DNA from: Forficula auricularia
Lineage: Eukaryota > Arthropoda > Insecta > Dermaptera > Forficulidae
Assembly (NCBI GenBank): GCA_024734495.1
Contig: JALMQS010000408.1
Location: forward strand, 1 to 64,000
Direction of reading: 5' to 3'
DNA length: 64,000 nucleotides
The number at the start of each line of letters is the position of its first letter. Positions within the stretch are counted from its first letter, which is position 1. Below, piece by piece: positions 44,669 to 55,381 of the stretch. The notes under the pieces were generated by a model, which made no database searches, was not told where the DNA came from, and worked only from the letters and a program-made list of their open reading frames with translations. Made by a program: the position numbers and the translations under genes.

Positions 44669-45708
44669 GTAACAATAATATAGACACATTTTATTATTAT
44701 TTATTTAAGGCCATGTCATTTTAAATCAATAGACGGACACAAATGTCCTTATAATAATAATATATAGGAATAAAAGAGCGTATCTTGTGTTTTGAAAATG
44801 TTTCAAGTATTTCTTTCAATTAAGAAGTAATTTACTTTCATGTCAAGTAAATAAAATTAAATATTCAATTTTATTAACCGTATATTATATTTAAATTTAT
44901 TAGTAGTGCGGCTTCTAACCAGGCTTGCAGATCTAGCCCACTTCTCCATTTGTAAGAGATTGTAAATTGACTTGAAAAAATATCACTTTTTCCTCCAATT
45001 TTCATTACAAATTATGTAAAATATCTTCCATTTTATTACAAATTTAATTAATTAATAATATTTATTTTCTAGGCAAGGTGCTGTTAGGAATTAATTTAGA
45101 CAATCAAAATGATTAATATATATTCCCACGCTTGGTTCTTCACCAGGGATGATCATTTCAAGTCTCTATGGGGTCATTGATCCATTGCAATTTTGATTGA
45201 ACTTTCCCATAGCGTTTCATTTCTTTGGGAAATTGTTTCCTTCACACCAAATGATGTCATTTCATAAATGATTCATACGCATTTTTTTCACATCTATCAT
45301 ATGAAGAAATTCAAATTTAACAAGAGTGTCAATTTGGCTCACCACACTCTTCTAGAGGACGATATTTTTCCCCAGATGAGAGTCTGCTCTTGACAAAACC
45401 ACTAAGAAAAACATAGAAAAAAAACACTTTTTCCATGCACGATTACAACACTTGACCATACCCTGTATGGTAAAGTAAAAATGTAGTAATTTAAATCAAT
45501 TCTGAAGGTCAATCTCCTTTTCAGGAGGTTTTTTCTCATATTCAGCTTATTAATTCTATGTGAAAAATTTATTTAGTAGCTAGTATAATGTAGCACTTAT
45601 AATCTAAATTGAAAGTTTTTTAGCCGAGAGTAGCAGAATTTTTATATATTGAAGGAGACAATAAAAGAGTGTGTCTTCTGCTGGAATTATAAATTTTATT
45701 TATTTATA

Positions 45709-45752
45709 ACGAGACTATAGTTTCTAGGGCTTTGCCTTCTTCATCAGTCTAT
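45709..45752 (-). ncRNA. Hammerhead-ribozyme-like motif, left arm
   Basis: Minus strand: CTGATGA, AGAAGGCAAAGCCCTA, GAAACTATAGTCTC. Stem II has two mismatches near its base, so it is weaker than the right arm. Confidence 0.45.
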
Positions 45753-45811
45753 TACAATGGATTCATAGGAATTAATTTAATTTATTCATAAATTAATTCC
45801 TATGAATCCAT

Positions 45812-45868
45812 TGTAATAGACTGATGAAGAGTGCAAAGCCCTCGAAACTATAGGCTCGTTATAAATAA
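45812..45868 (+). ncRNA. Hammerhead-ribozyme-like motif, right arm
   Basis: CTGATGA (45821-45827), stem II GAGTGC-AAA-GCCCTC (one mismatch), GAAA, C-TATA-G, GC. Stem I forms between TGTAATAGA upstream and TCGTTATA downstream (A-T, G-C, bulged A, then six pairs including wobble). Confidence 0.6.
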
Positions 45869-45920
45869 ATAAAATGTATAATTCCAGCAGAAGACACACT
45901 CTTTTATTGTCTCCTTCAAA

Positions 45921-46197
45921 TTATAATCTAAGTGAATATTGAGTTTTATTCTATATGCTTTATTATAAATTGAAGAAAAATGTGTAAACTAATTCGAGGT
46001 CACACAATTTTAGACAATTTTTCGTCACTGAATCATTTAAGTTAAGTATAAAACTTAAATTATAATCTAAGTGAATATTGAGTTTTATTCTATATGCTTT
46101 ATTATAAATTGAAGAAAAATGTGTAAACTAATTCGAGGACACACAATTTTAGACAATTTTTCGTCACTGAATCATTTAAGTTAAGTATAAAACTTAA
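45921..46197 (+). repeat. Tandem duplication, 139-bp unit, two copies
   Basis: TTATAATCTAAGTGAATATT starts at 45921 and again at 46060. The copies are almost identical (one difference seen, GAGGTCAC against GAGGACAC). The first copy abuts the palindrome end. Confidence 0.95.
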
Positions 46198-46720
46198 CAC
46201 ACAGGTATAGCTAATCAACACTAACATGTATACCAAATTTTAGCTAATTAATTACAGCCATATTAGATAAATAATAATAATAATGAACTTAATACGTTGG
46301 CTAACCCGGCAGGCAGGCATGTTTTGTTGACTTTTATCGATAAACTCGAAAACTGAAATAGTTAAAGACAGAGCCTTAATTTTACGCAGCCTTGAAGAAA
46401 AGTTGACGGAAGGATTGCCTATATTCAGGCGTAAAGGACAAGGCTAGAATTTTTCTTTAGGAATAATTTAAATGCTTTCAAATATTGCTTAGGAATAATC
46501 TATACAAATTTAAGTATAGATATAATATATCTATTATATATATCTATGTATGAGCCGTTTAGAGGCCAATCCAATTAAGTCTATAAACCAAGAAATTTAT
46601 ATTTTTTAAATCCCAAATTCATTAGAAAACAATTTCAGAAGAAATAAAAAGAAGGGTCTACTGATGAAAACCAGAGTCAGGAGTTTTGTACAAAGATAAT
46701 AAACTTAATAACTTTTAAGG
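46198..46720. other. AT-rich stretch, nothing recognised
   Basis: Contains a short (TAA)n at 46269 and TATATAT-rich sequence near 46525. No element boundaries. Confidence 0.4.
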
Positions 46721-46723
46721 AGT

Positions 46724-46840
46724 TAGGTGATGGTTCTAGGTGAAACATTTTACTATAATAATACAACTTGAGCAAGATGCGAGGTAGGTTCAGTTTTGTG
46801 AAACCTACCTCGCACCTTGTTCAAGTTTTATTATTATATA
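46724..46840. repeat. Hairpin element with GTGAAACCTACC terminus
   Basis: Arms 46756-46790 (ending GCGAGGTAGGTT) and 46802-46838 (starting AACCTACCTCGC) enclose about 11 nt. The left flank GGTGATGGTTCTAGGTGAAA is the shared flank motif. Confidence 0.85.
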
Positions 46841-47304
46841 ATAAACTTAATTTATTGGTTAAGAATTTACAAAAATGTATAAATGTTCCAAAAATGGGCT
46901 TGGAATCAGATGATTCTACTACTATATATATATATATATAGCATATATACAAATTTAAAGTTACTGTCATTTAAAAATATACAAATATTAATATTATTAT
47001 TCTTTCTTAGAGCAACTACAATTTATCTCGAAACGTTCGGACATTCATTAAACGTGTTGGAACTTTTTATTTTTTTATAAGGAAATCTACTTATTTTAAA
47101 TAAATTTTAAATAAATATAAATAAAATTATTGTAGAATAATTAGAAAAATACATAACTATGGTCTCAGAATGAACCTACATTCCCCTGTTTTTATGAATA
47201 TCGTAATCCAGATTCACAGAAAGAAGGAAAATAAATACGCCTGATAATAATTTTTCCAGCGTTTCGCGTTATGTTCTAAATTTAGTAGTATCTAGTAGAT
47301 AGAG

Positions 47305-47480
47305 CAGTGTTTATCAAACTGTGTGCCGCGAGAGATTGTCAAATGTACCGCGAGGCATTTGGACAAATAATTAAAATTGCAAGGGTTTTGTAACTTTGAA
47401 ATAGTATTACTTCAAATTTTTTTTGTAAAATTTTCACTTTTTTTCGTAATTAATAAATGTGCGAGGGACGATTCTTAAAT
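47305..47480 (+). mobile_element. hAT-like element end, copy 1
   Basis: CAGTGTTTATCAAACTGTGT, GCCGCGAGAGATTGTCAAAT then TAATTAAAATTGCAAGGGTT and TTTGTAACTTTGAAATAGTA parallel 47882-48000. The CAGTGTTT start is typical of hAT ends. No right end seen. Confidence 0.6.
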
Positions 47481-47564
47481 TATATTGTGATCGAGGAAAA
47501 TAACTATCAAGGGCGTGGTTAGAATTATCTAACTTCTTCATTTATAACCAAGGAAATGCAATTC

Positions 47565-47665
47565 AAGACCTGTTCAGACTATTAAAGATTCAATTTTAAA
47601 TTTCTATTATTCTAGGAATGGCCTTTTGTTCTTGGATCAAAATTAGACTCATCATACATAGATAG
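47565..47665 (+). repeat. Interspersed repeat, family D, copy 2
   Basis: GACCTGTTCAGACTATTAAA, TTTCTATTATTCTAGGAATG and GCCTTTTGTTCTTGGATCAA match 24735-24845. Confidence 0.6.
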
Positions 47666-48605
47666 GAACTTCAATAAAATTCAGACAATAATGTGAAAAA
47701 AATACTTGTTCTAACTGATGAACTTACTGGGTCAGGAAAAAGTTTTAATTTTTTTCTTCATTTTTATCATTCAATATAAAAATTAAATTCATAAAAAGAA
47801 ATCGTCTTAGAAAGTGTGTTCTGTAGCAAAACTTTTATATTTTCAATGCGGAGAACTGTTTAGATTATGGGATGTCTATGCCAGGTGTTTCTAAACCGGT
47901 ATGCCACGAGAGATTACCAAATGAGCCGCGAGCGTTTTAATAATTAAAATTGCATGAGTTTTGTAACTTTGAAATAGTATTTGTAATTACTTCAATTTTT
48001 TTTATATATACCGGGTGAGTTTTTTATCTTGAGACAGTCTTATAACTCAAAAACAGTGCATTATATGAAAAAAGTTTCATATAAAAGTTTATTTATATCA
48101 GGGGGCAAATTAAACTACGCTATTGTTTGTCGACCTAGAACAAGCTTTCATGGGTATTTCGAAGTCAACTTCTGTTTTTTAAATAGAAACTATATGTTTC
48201 TGTACATATTCTGAATCTACAAAATAAATTGAACAACTTTTATTAGAACTATTTTTTTATACGACATCAAATAAAAAAAATATTAAATAAATTAGATCTT
48301 AAAGAAAAAATCTTAATAATTATTTTTAGCAATTATTCAACTTAATTATCAAATAATAATAATCAAATAATTAATTATTAAATAAATATTTATTAAATCG
48401 AAAATTCACAACAATGAAAATAAGTGTTTATAATGATATTAAAACTTCGTTATACTCAGATTTAAGAGATTATTTTCTACATAAAAGAACTATTTAAAAG
48501 TCTTGAGTTTAAAAAGGTTTATTTCTCGTATCAATCCAGTAGATAGTTATATTATTGTATTACCATAATAAAAATTGAGCATTTTTTGTTCAAGACAGAA
48601 TTGAA

Positions 48606-48776
48606 ATGGTCTTAATTTATGCGGTGAATGTGGAAGAAGTGTTATGTGGGGCTGTCATTGAAATGGATGCCGAGCGTTTTCCTGACAGGGATACACCCTC
48701 ACAAGCTTCATTTCATCGTGTTGTAAATTTGTTTAAAAAAACAAGAAATTTAAAGGCTATGAAGAAACTTAAAAAG
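48606..48776 (+). pseudogene. Transposase N-terminal helix-turn-helix remnant (DUF4817-like)
   Basis: ATG at 48606 opens a frame with MVLIYAVNVEEVL, then DAERFPDRDTPSQASFHRVV, matching the RFP-R-PS---F-R pattern of the DUF4817 helix-turn-helix found in arthropod transposon proteins. The frame runs into the Penelope-like insertion at 48777 and remains open for about 30 codons when resumed at 50178 (FIQKTLRYTLEYVTEH). The catalytic core is absent. The protein was already a deletion derivative before the insertion. Confidence 0.6.
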
Positions 48777-48924
48777 TTTAATTGAAAAGTTTTTGTTTTG
48801 CCGAGAGTAGCAGAGTTGTTGATTCACAAAGAGAAACAAAGAGGTTGTCCTCTGCTTGATGCAAATAAACATACACACATATATATCGAGATGATATATC
48901 TGCATGTATATTATTTATTTGTTT

Positions 48925-48968
48925 GAGACTATAGTTTCGAAGACTTGGTCTTCATCATCAGTCTTTCT
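48925..48968 (-). ncRNA. Hammerhead-ribozyme-like motif in the left Penelope repeat
   Basis: Minus strand: CTGATGA, extra T, stem II GAAGAC-CAA-GTCTTC (six perfect pairs), GAAA, C-TATA-G, TC. Same sequence as the right-repeat copy at 50022-50070, inverted. Confidence 0.6.
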
Positions 48969-48990
48969 TCAATTATAATTGTTTTTTCAT

Positions 48991-49829
48991 GGAGTCAGAA
49001 AGAAAAAGAGAAAATACAAAATTTTTTAGATTTAAAAATAAATATTTCCGGAAATAAGCACACCTTTGAAATTTATAGAAAACCCACAGCTACTGACATT
49101 GTAATACATAAAAATTCTTGTAGACCAATGTCACATAAACACGCAGCCTTCCATTCAATGATACATAGACTAATAAATATACCCCTATCAGAAAAAGCAT
49201 ATTCACAAGAATTAGAGACACTTAAAGAAATCGCGGTAAATAATGGGTACGAAGCAAGCCTTATAGACCAAATGTTAAATAAAAAAATTGAAAAATTAAC
49301 CCTGGAATCAGTATATTCACAAAAGAATGAAAAAGAAAAAGAAAATCCTAGAATAGTTCTCCCATATTATGGACAAATTTCGGAAAAATTAAAACAAAAA
49401 ATGAAAAAATTAGGGTTCAAAACAGTATTCAAAACTCCAATTACTCTAGGAAAAGATTTAGGTTCAAATAAAAAAGACAAATTACCAAATATAGAAAAAG
49501 AAGGGGTTTATAGTTTGAAATGCAAAGATTGCGAAGCAATCTATGTAGGGAAGACCGAGAGAAATCTGAAAATTCGATTAAATGAACACATAAGAGATTT
49601 TAAAAATAAAAAGTGCGAAAATTCTTTTGCAGAACATTTAAATTCAAACAATCACTCCTTCCCAGAAGGTATTAGATTAATAAAAGGAGAAAAGAACCCA
49701 AAATTAATTAGCGCAATCGAATCTTTAGAAATTTTGAAATCATTCAATAGAAATTCAAAACTCTGTTTGAACAATCAAATAGAATTATCGAATAGTAATC
49801 TGCTTAAGATGTTTGCTAACAAAAGATAA
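48991..49829 (+). CDS. Penelope-like RT C-terminus fused to a GIY-YIG endonuclease
   Basis: The frame, open from 48945, leaves the terminal repeat at about 48991 and encodes about 280 residues. FLDLKINISG and FEIYRKPTATDIVIH, then HKHAAFHSMIHRLINIPLS are RT thumb-side motifs of Penelope-like elements. A charged linker follows. From about residue 185 comes GVYSLKCKDCEAIYVGKTER, the GIY-YIG core with the family's CxxC, and then R and EH residues (RLNEHI) and FAEHLNSNNHSF. The RT catalytic aspartates are lost by 5' truncation, so retrotransposition is impossible, although the endonuclease frame is intact to its stop. Listed as a coding frame; expression is not implied. Confidence 0.88.
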
Positions 49830-50021
49830 AAGAAAAAAGGAAACCCCTTCTTTTGTCAGCCTTTCTAAGGAGAAAGGAGAAAGGGAAACATATTGTTATA
49901 TTTGAATGTGAATCCAAATAGAATGTCTTTATTAGTTCCTAGCCCTCCAGCAGTGACGAAGGAACACCAAGTTTTCAATATCCATATGATATTGACTCCA
50001 TGAAAAAACAATTATAATTGA

Positions 50022-50072
50022 AGAAAGACTGATGATGAAGACCAAGTCTTCGAAACTATAGTCTCAAACAAA
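50022..50072 (+). ncRNA. Hammerhead-ribozyme-like motif in the right Penelope repeat
   Basis: CTGATGA (50029-50035), extra T, stem II GAAGAC-CAA-GTCTTC, GAAA (50052-50055), C-TATA-G, TC. The core is complete. Stem I between AAAGA upstream and TCAAAC downstream is weak, so a helper pairing or dimer would be needed. Confidence 0.6.
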
Positions 50073-50729
50073 TAAATAATATATATACAGATATATCATC
50101 TCGATATATATGTGTGTATGTTTATTTGCATCAAGCAGAGGACAACCTCTTTGTTTCTCTTTGTGAAACTTAAAAAGGTCAAAATAACGAAATTGGAACT
50201 GGAATTCATCCAGAAGACTTTGAGATACACTCTGGAATACGTCACAGAGCATTGTCCCAAAATTATTAAATTATTTATTTAATAATTAAATATTTGATCA
50301 TTATTATTTGATAATTAAATTGAATGATTATTAAAAATAATTATTAAGATTTTTTCTTTGAGATGTAATTGATTTAATATTTTTTATTATTTGATGTCTT
50401 ATAAAAAAATAGTTCTAATAAAAATTGTTCAGTTTTTTTTGTAGATTCAGAATATGTACAGAAACATATAGGTTTCCATTTAAAAAACAGAAGTTGACTT
50501 CGAAATAGCCATTAAAGCTTGTTCTAGGTCGACAAACAATAGCTTAGTTTAATTTCCCCCCTGATATAAATAAACTTTTATTTGAAACATTTTTTCATAA
50601 AATGCACTGTTTTTGAGTTATAAGACTGTCTCAAGATAAAAAAACTCACCCGGTATATATTTAGGTGTTCCGCAAATGTTTCCAGATATTTTCAGTGTGC
50701 CGTCAACCAAAAAAGGTTGAGTAACATTG

Positions 50730-51770
50730 AGATAGAGAATCCCTCAAGACAATACGCTGCCCTTTCCTAACGCCCTTAACAAGTCGATACCATTTAAGAG
50801 AAACCTCCCGAGTCAATTTCAATTCTCGACTCTCATTTTCAATTGGACCCATTTAAACGTTTCGATTAATGATTTTCCATGAATTTGAACTCGAATCGAA
50901 ATTAAGCCATCCCTCTTCGATCTTCCGGTTGTAATCCAATATTCTTAGTGGCCAACGCTAGTATTAAACTTCAATTTGAAGGCCTTTGTCGTCCTTGGAC
51001 GACTTCAGCTCTCTCTTTCGGCCCCCTAAGGCAAAACATCAAACGAATTGACTTCCATTAAAACGCAAGAACATTTTACCATAAAACGAAATAGAAATCG
51101 GAAAAGAAAATGAATCTCAATTGCATAATGGATGGATATTAACTTTTTGTATATTCAAATTTAATAATCGTTTAAGAAATATTCGATATATATTCATGCT
51201 CTTGCCTCGTTGAATAGCCTAGCTGTAAAATTTTAGTCATTTTAAAGTCTTTTCCTGGGAAAACTTAAAACAAAAATTATATTAACCTTACAAATCCATG
51301 CTCTTCTAATTTTACTTTCATTCATTTAAAAGAAATTGGAATGGCATCTGCAGAAATGAACTTTTTAAAAATGTTTAATTTCACCATTATAAAGTTGGGT
51401 TTCACTTTTCTATTTAGAAATTATATGAATGCCATGAAATTTGGAGTATAATCAATATAATTCACCAAAAATGCGATTTCATAAAGAAGTGAAAAATTTA
51501 AAATATTTTGCAAAAATCTCTTTTTGCATTTTTCGTCAAGCGAGCAAATTTTACAAATGACCCCCTATGATTGATTTTTAGATTTCAAGAAAATGATACT
51601 TTTATTTAAATGAATATTTTATAGAAAAATAAAAAAATGTAATTTAGTAAAAATATCTGGATAAATCTTTGGTCTAGTAATTCATTGGAAAAGTCATTTA
51701 AAATTTAATCTCAATAAGTTGGTAATAACTAATAAGAAATGGTATATTTTCGTGACTGTTAAAATTTCTT
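50730..51770. other. Mostly single-copy-looking non-coding sequence
   Basis: 50750-51060 is less A/T-rich and of higher complexity, with a TCGTCCTTGGACGA hairpin. It could hold regulatory sequence within the inferred intron. Nothing definite. Confidence 0.35.
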
Positions 51771-51778
51771 TACATTTT

Positions 51779-51965
51779 ATTAAATTTTAAACCAATTATT
51801 TTACATGAATTTATGCATACATTGTTTTGAGCTTCGATTCCGGAGATTACTTCTCCACCATCGAGTGTCCTTGATCATCTTTAGTCCTTGTTTTTAATAA
51901 GAGGAAAAAACTAATTAAAGAAAAAAAACCTCTTTTCCGATAATTATTTCAATACCATATTGAAT
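51779..51965 (-). repeat. Interspersed repeat, family C, 3' module
   Basis: Antisense copy: TTACTTCTCCACCATCGAGT and TCCTTGATCATCTTTAGTCC, TTGTTTTTAATAAGAGG match 3581-3771 in reverse. Its A-rich end lies at the low coordinate. Confidence 0.85.
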
Positions 51966-52829
51966 TCCTTATCCCATCAATCCTCATCAATCGATCATCC
52001 ATTAAATTTTAAAGATTGTTAAATACATTTTAAATAAATTTTATAAGAAAATAGTAGTGGGTTTTTGATTTTTAAAAACAAACTGGATTTTTTTATTACT
52101 TCGGAACAAAGCCCTTACTTAATTATTAATTATTAATTTTTTGATAAATGTGTTTATAGTTTATGCACAATGTGTGAATACCTAGTATAAATTAATGTAG
52201 GAGTTAGGTTATAGCCGGACAAATTTTCACATTAAGAGGGATCTAGTTTTTATTTGATACAATTTTTGTTCATTTACGTAAATAACGCCCCTCAATTGCT
52301 GCTGAGCGGAGAGCGCAAGGGTTGCCGGGACATTGTGCGATCATGTCATTTTTTATAATACAAAGGTTTGGGAAGGGGAGGGACTCCTTTGTAAAATTTT
52401 CTTTCTTGACGAAGGATGTCAAAATAATTTTTTCAAGATATTTTAATCAATTTAGATTTTTCTCTCTATTTAAAATACTCATTTAAATAGAAGTGTAATT
52501 ATTGTGAAAATTATATTTTATTTTCCTATCACAAAAGAATAATTAATCATAACTGAGGCTTTTGTTAAATTTTCCCTTTTGATGAAGAATGGAACAAGAT
52601 ATTTTTTTTCAATATATTCTATCCAAATTAGAATTTTTCATCTCTATATAAATATAATCCTTAAAATACAAGTTCAGTATTTCAAAATAAAGAGCTTTAG
52701 TTGAGGGGCGCACCTAGAATTTCCCGGACTTACGCAAATACTAAGCAACTGTTTTTGCTATTATATTTTTAAATACAACATTTTGGATTACCTATTTAAC
52801 AAAATAAATTCCTATTGATTTTTTATATA
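51966..52829. other. AT-rich stretch, nothing recognised
   Basis: CGGAACAAAGCCC at about 52102 resembles the SINE A 3' domain but is too short to call. 52560-52640 shows repeated phrases like TTTT(G/C)TTAAATTTTC. Confidence 0.35.
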
Positions 52830-53360
52830 GGGTGGGGCAGGGCACCTTGCTTATTTAGAAATTCAATTAAGAAAAAATTAAAGCAGATATATATTTAATT
52901 CTTTGAACAGCATAAAGTACAACGATTAAATATGTTTGCACAGTTTTAAAGAGGATACTTTTTCCAGGGAGATGGCGCAGTCTATTTCTCAATACACTGC
53001 GTTAATCGAACTCGGAAGTTTCGTTCAACTCTTTCCAGCATATAGACGGGTATGTTGGCGACAGCTTGACGAATGTTGTTTTTCAGGTGAGCCAGGGTCC
53101 TAGAACGATTGTTGTAGACAAGTGATTTTAGATAGCCCCATAAAAAATAGTCGCAGGGGGCTAAATCAGGCCACCCTCAAGGAGATGGCGCAGTCTATTG
53201 AGAATTATGGACGGACGCCATCTGCCTGATATTATCTTTAAAATTGTGTAAACATAAAATTTAAATGTTTTACTTGATGCTGTTCAAAGAATTGAATATA
53301 TATCTTCGTAGCTTCTTCCTTAATTGAATTTCTAAATAAGCAAGATGCTCTACCTCACCC
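52830..53360. mobile_element. Tc1/mariner-like element, deletion derivative, about 530 bp
   Basis: Terminal repeats GGGTGGGGCAGGGCACCTTG on the left and the complement of CAAGATGCTCTACCTCACCC on the right extend about 140 bp (through CTTATTTAGAAATTCAATTA). TA flanks both ends. The interior holds a transposase fragment with an inverted segment. Confidence 0.8.
52985..53195 (-). pseudogene. Mariner-type transposase C-terminal fragment
   Basis: Minus strand encodes LAPCDYFLWGYLKSLVYNNR, then LAHLKNNIRQAVANIPVYML and VERNFRVRLTQCIE, the final part of a DDD/D transposase that ends at an inserted stop. The remaining C-terminus, MDGRHLPDIIFKIV then stop, lies on the plus strand at about 53205-53255. 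The protein is thus split by an internal inversion. Confidence 0.75.
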
Positions 53361-55251
53361 TATGTTAGTTTTCTTTTATAAAAGTGAGACAAGGTCCAGT
53401 CAATAGTGGCCCGAAACATCTAAAATATGATTGAATTTTCTTACTTCCATTATTATTATTTTTTCTGACCTACTCGCACACTTGGTTGATTGTTTTCTTA
53501 ATAAAAATAATGTTTTATTAAAGAAAAAAGTGTTTTTTAAATCCACTAAAATATAAATTAATCCTATTTTATGGTTCACTAGTCCAATTTGAAATTTTCT
53601 ATTAAAAAAATACTGTTGAAAATATTAAAATAAAGATATTACGAATACAAGTATAATATTCGCCCTTTCGCTTTGCCCGCTTGCTTGGCCTCATCTTTTT
53701 CTCATCTCTTATATCAGCGGAAATACACTTAAGAAAGGTTAAAAGCTATAAAGTTGTCGAGGGTGGGTGAGGGTCGAAAGAAATGGAGGCATTAAGCCTA
53801 ATTTATAGCTGGAAATCCTTTTAAACTGAAACGAATTCTCATCTCCCGTTCCTCTAATATGAAATTAATTTGTTTGCCGTACCCCCACCCCCTCCACCCT
53901 CCCCTCATTCTCTCTATCTCCATCTCTGTATATTATTTAATCTCCAAGTCTCATTTATTTTATTTTTTTATCTCTTTAAAGAAAATTATATTCCTGATAA
54001 AAAAATATCCTTAACCAAGTTAAGGATTTTAAAATATATCAAAGCAAATTTCAATTTTTTTTCTTTTAAATTTTTAATTAAAGGATGTAATAATATGCAA
54101 CCCTTTTCTCATATGTATTGGCGGCAAAATACTGCAATTCACTGATTAAACTCATAAAAACCTAGTTATAGATTTTGATTGAATTCAAACTAGACTTACT
54201 CTATTTTACTGTCTTTGTGGACCACCTGAAACAACACAATGTACCTCAGTTTGGGAACTCCTGCAAAAGAGAGTAGTAGAATGATGGGATTAAGCTATTG
54301 CAAGGAAATTATCATCGGTGTCATCGCAAATTTAGTACTGCCGGAACGCTGAAATTTCGGTGATCCGGAGATCCTTCCCCGGAAAATTTTGGAAAAATAT
54401 GTTCGGAACGGCGATCAAAAAATCCCTTCTTAGCACACCACCCATAAATCTTTAAAAGAATATACATTTCAAATTTAATCTTTCTAGGTCAAGCGGTTTA
54501 GGCTGTGAGTAGTTAGATGAATGATGAAACATCACCCTCTCTTTATATATATATTAAGATGAAAATAACAATCCTTTTTCTCCCCCCCCCTCTCTAGTCA
54601 AAACTTCTCTTTCGATAAACAACTCAACTAATCTACAATTTCATTAAGTATTCTTTTATTTGAAATTCTGCCAGAAACGTCATCTATGATAACTTCTTTG
54701 AAAAGAATTTAATATATCTTTTGCATAATATTTTATTTTTCATAAAATAGGGTTAAGTTAAAATCGTGTGAGGTCAATAAATTCTCATTATTTGCTAATC
54801 GTTTTCGATCCTCCAACCTGACAATAAACACTCTCTATACTTAAAGGATCGATTTTTCTGCTCGAACAGTTTTTTCCGCCTAGACGCGGATCGTATATCC
54901 GCCCTAAAAACGACAACTCCACCCCCTTTATTCCTCGAAAATCGCTTCTTCTTTGCAATAGAGGAATCTTAAGTCGAAATGAAATTCCCTTAAAGAATAT
55001 TTCAATAAAATAGAATCCGAAAGTGGGTGTTAGGGATTCTCATCGGGGGGAGATTGTTTGCAGCTCTGAATTTAGTCAAAATACGTTGTTCACTTTGTAA
55101 ACGACAACATGCTATAAATTCCACCGTTGGCTTTTCTTTGTCATGCGTCAAAGGTTATTTGCTCCCTCGACGAAATGAGTGTACTTTGAATGTCTTTTCT
55201 GGGGCCTTGTCTCATATTATTCTATCTATGTGTGCGTGTGTGTGTCTACAG
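53361..55251. other. Intronic-looking stretch, nothing recognised
   Basis: C-run at 54583-54592 and A/T-rich sequence. From about 54780 complexity rises toward the exon. No gene features apart from the acceptor at its end. Confidence 0.4.
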
Positions 55252-55381
55252 TATCACCGGAGGCCATCGTCATCCCAATCGTTTCCTGTATCATCGGTTT
55301 TCCGTTACTCGCTTTGCTTGTCATCTGTTGTCTACGAAGAAGGGCCAAATTAGCACGAGAGAGGGCTCGCCGACGACCCGG
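55252..55381 (+). CDS. Transmembrane exon of an unidentified single-pass membrane protein
   Basis: The acceptor GTGTGTGTGTCTACAG ends at 55251 and the donor GG|GTGAGT starts at 55382. Read in the phase left by the 29225 donor, it gives SPEAIVIPIVSCIIGFPLLA, LLVICC and then a strongly basic RRRAKLARERARRR. That is one 22-24-residue membrane helix followed by a stop-transfer cluster, implying N-terminus outside and C-terminus in the cytoplasm. Codon use is GC-richer than the flanks. The exon ends in phase 2, compatible with 63756. Gene identity unknown; receptor- or adhesion-type proteins are possible. Confidence 0.7.

Larger units (their letters stand above)
45605..45922. repeat. Palindrome of two inverted terminal repeats with hammerhead motifs
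   Basis: Arms of about 130 bp (45646-45778 and 45791-45920) are reverse complements with few mismatches, centred near 45785. The left flank GCCGAGAGTAGCAGAATTTT matches the left terminus of the Penelope-like element at 48800. It looks like a coding-less Penelope-like derivative consisting of inverted terminal repeats only. Confidence 0.85.
48777..50164 (+). mobile_element. Penelope-like element, 5'-truncated, with inverted terminal repeats
   Basis: A 13-bp target duplication GAAACTTAAAAAG (48764-48776 and 50165-50177) defines the insertion. Terminal repeats 48821-48993 and 49996-50164 are inverted copies of about 170 bp. Between them is the C-terminal half of a Penelope-type protein. Inverted terminal repeats and hammerhead motifs are documented for Penelope-like elements. 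Confidence 0.9.
48011..50652. mobile_element. Tc1/mariner-like element with about 400-bp terminal inverted repeats
   Basis: CCGGGTGAGTTTTTTATCTT (48011) is mirrored by AAGATAAAAAAACTCACCCGG ending 50652, and pairing extends about 400 bp on each side (48011-48400 with 50260-50652). TA dinucleotides flank both ends, the target of Tc1/mariner-type elements. A degenerate coding remnant of a DUF4817-like helix-turn-helix lies inside. Confidence 0.85.
47882..50729. mobile_element. hAT-like non-autonomous element containing nested insertions
   Basis: The left end CAGGTGTTTCTAAACCGGTA, TGCCACGAGAG and the right end GTGTGCCGTCAACC...GGTTGAGTAACATTG form the imperfect terminal repeats seen in hAT elements. 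The host element would be only about 200 bp without its inserts. No clean 8-bp target duplication remains, so the assignment is moderate. Confidence 0.55.

Noticed and set aside
52102..52114. Fourth SINE A copy
   Set aside because: Only about 13 bases match the 3' domain; no head or flanking duplication.
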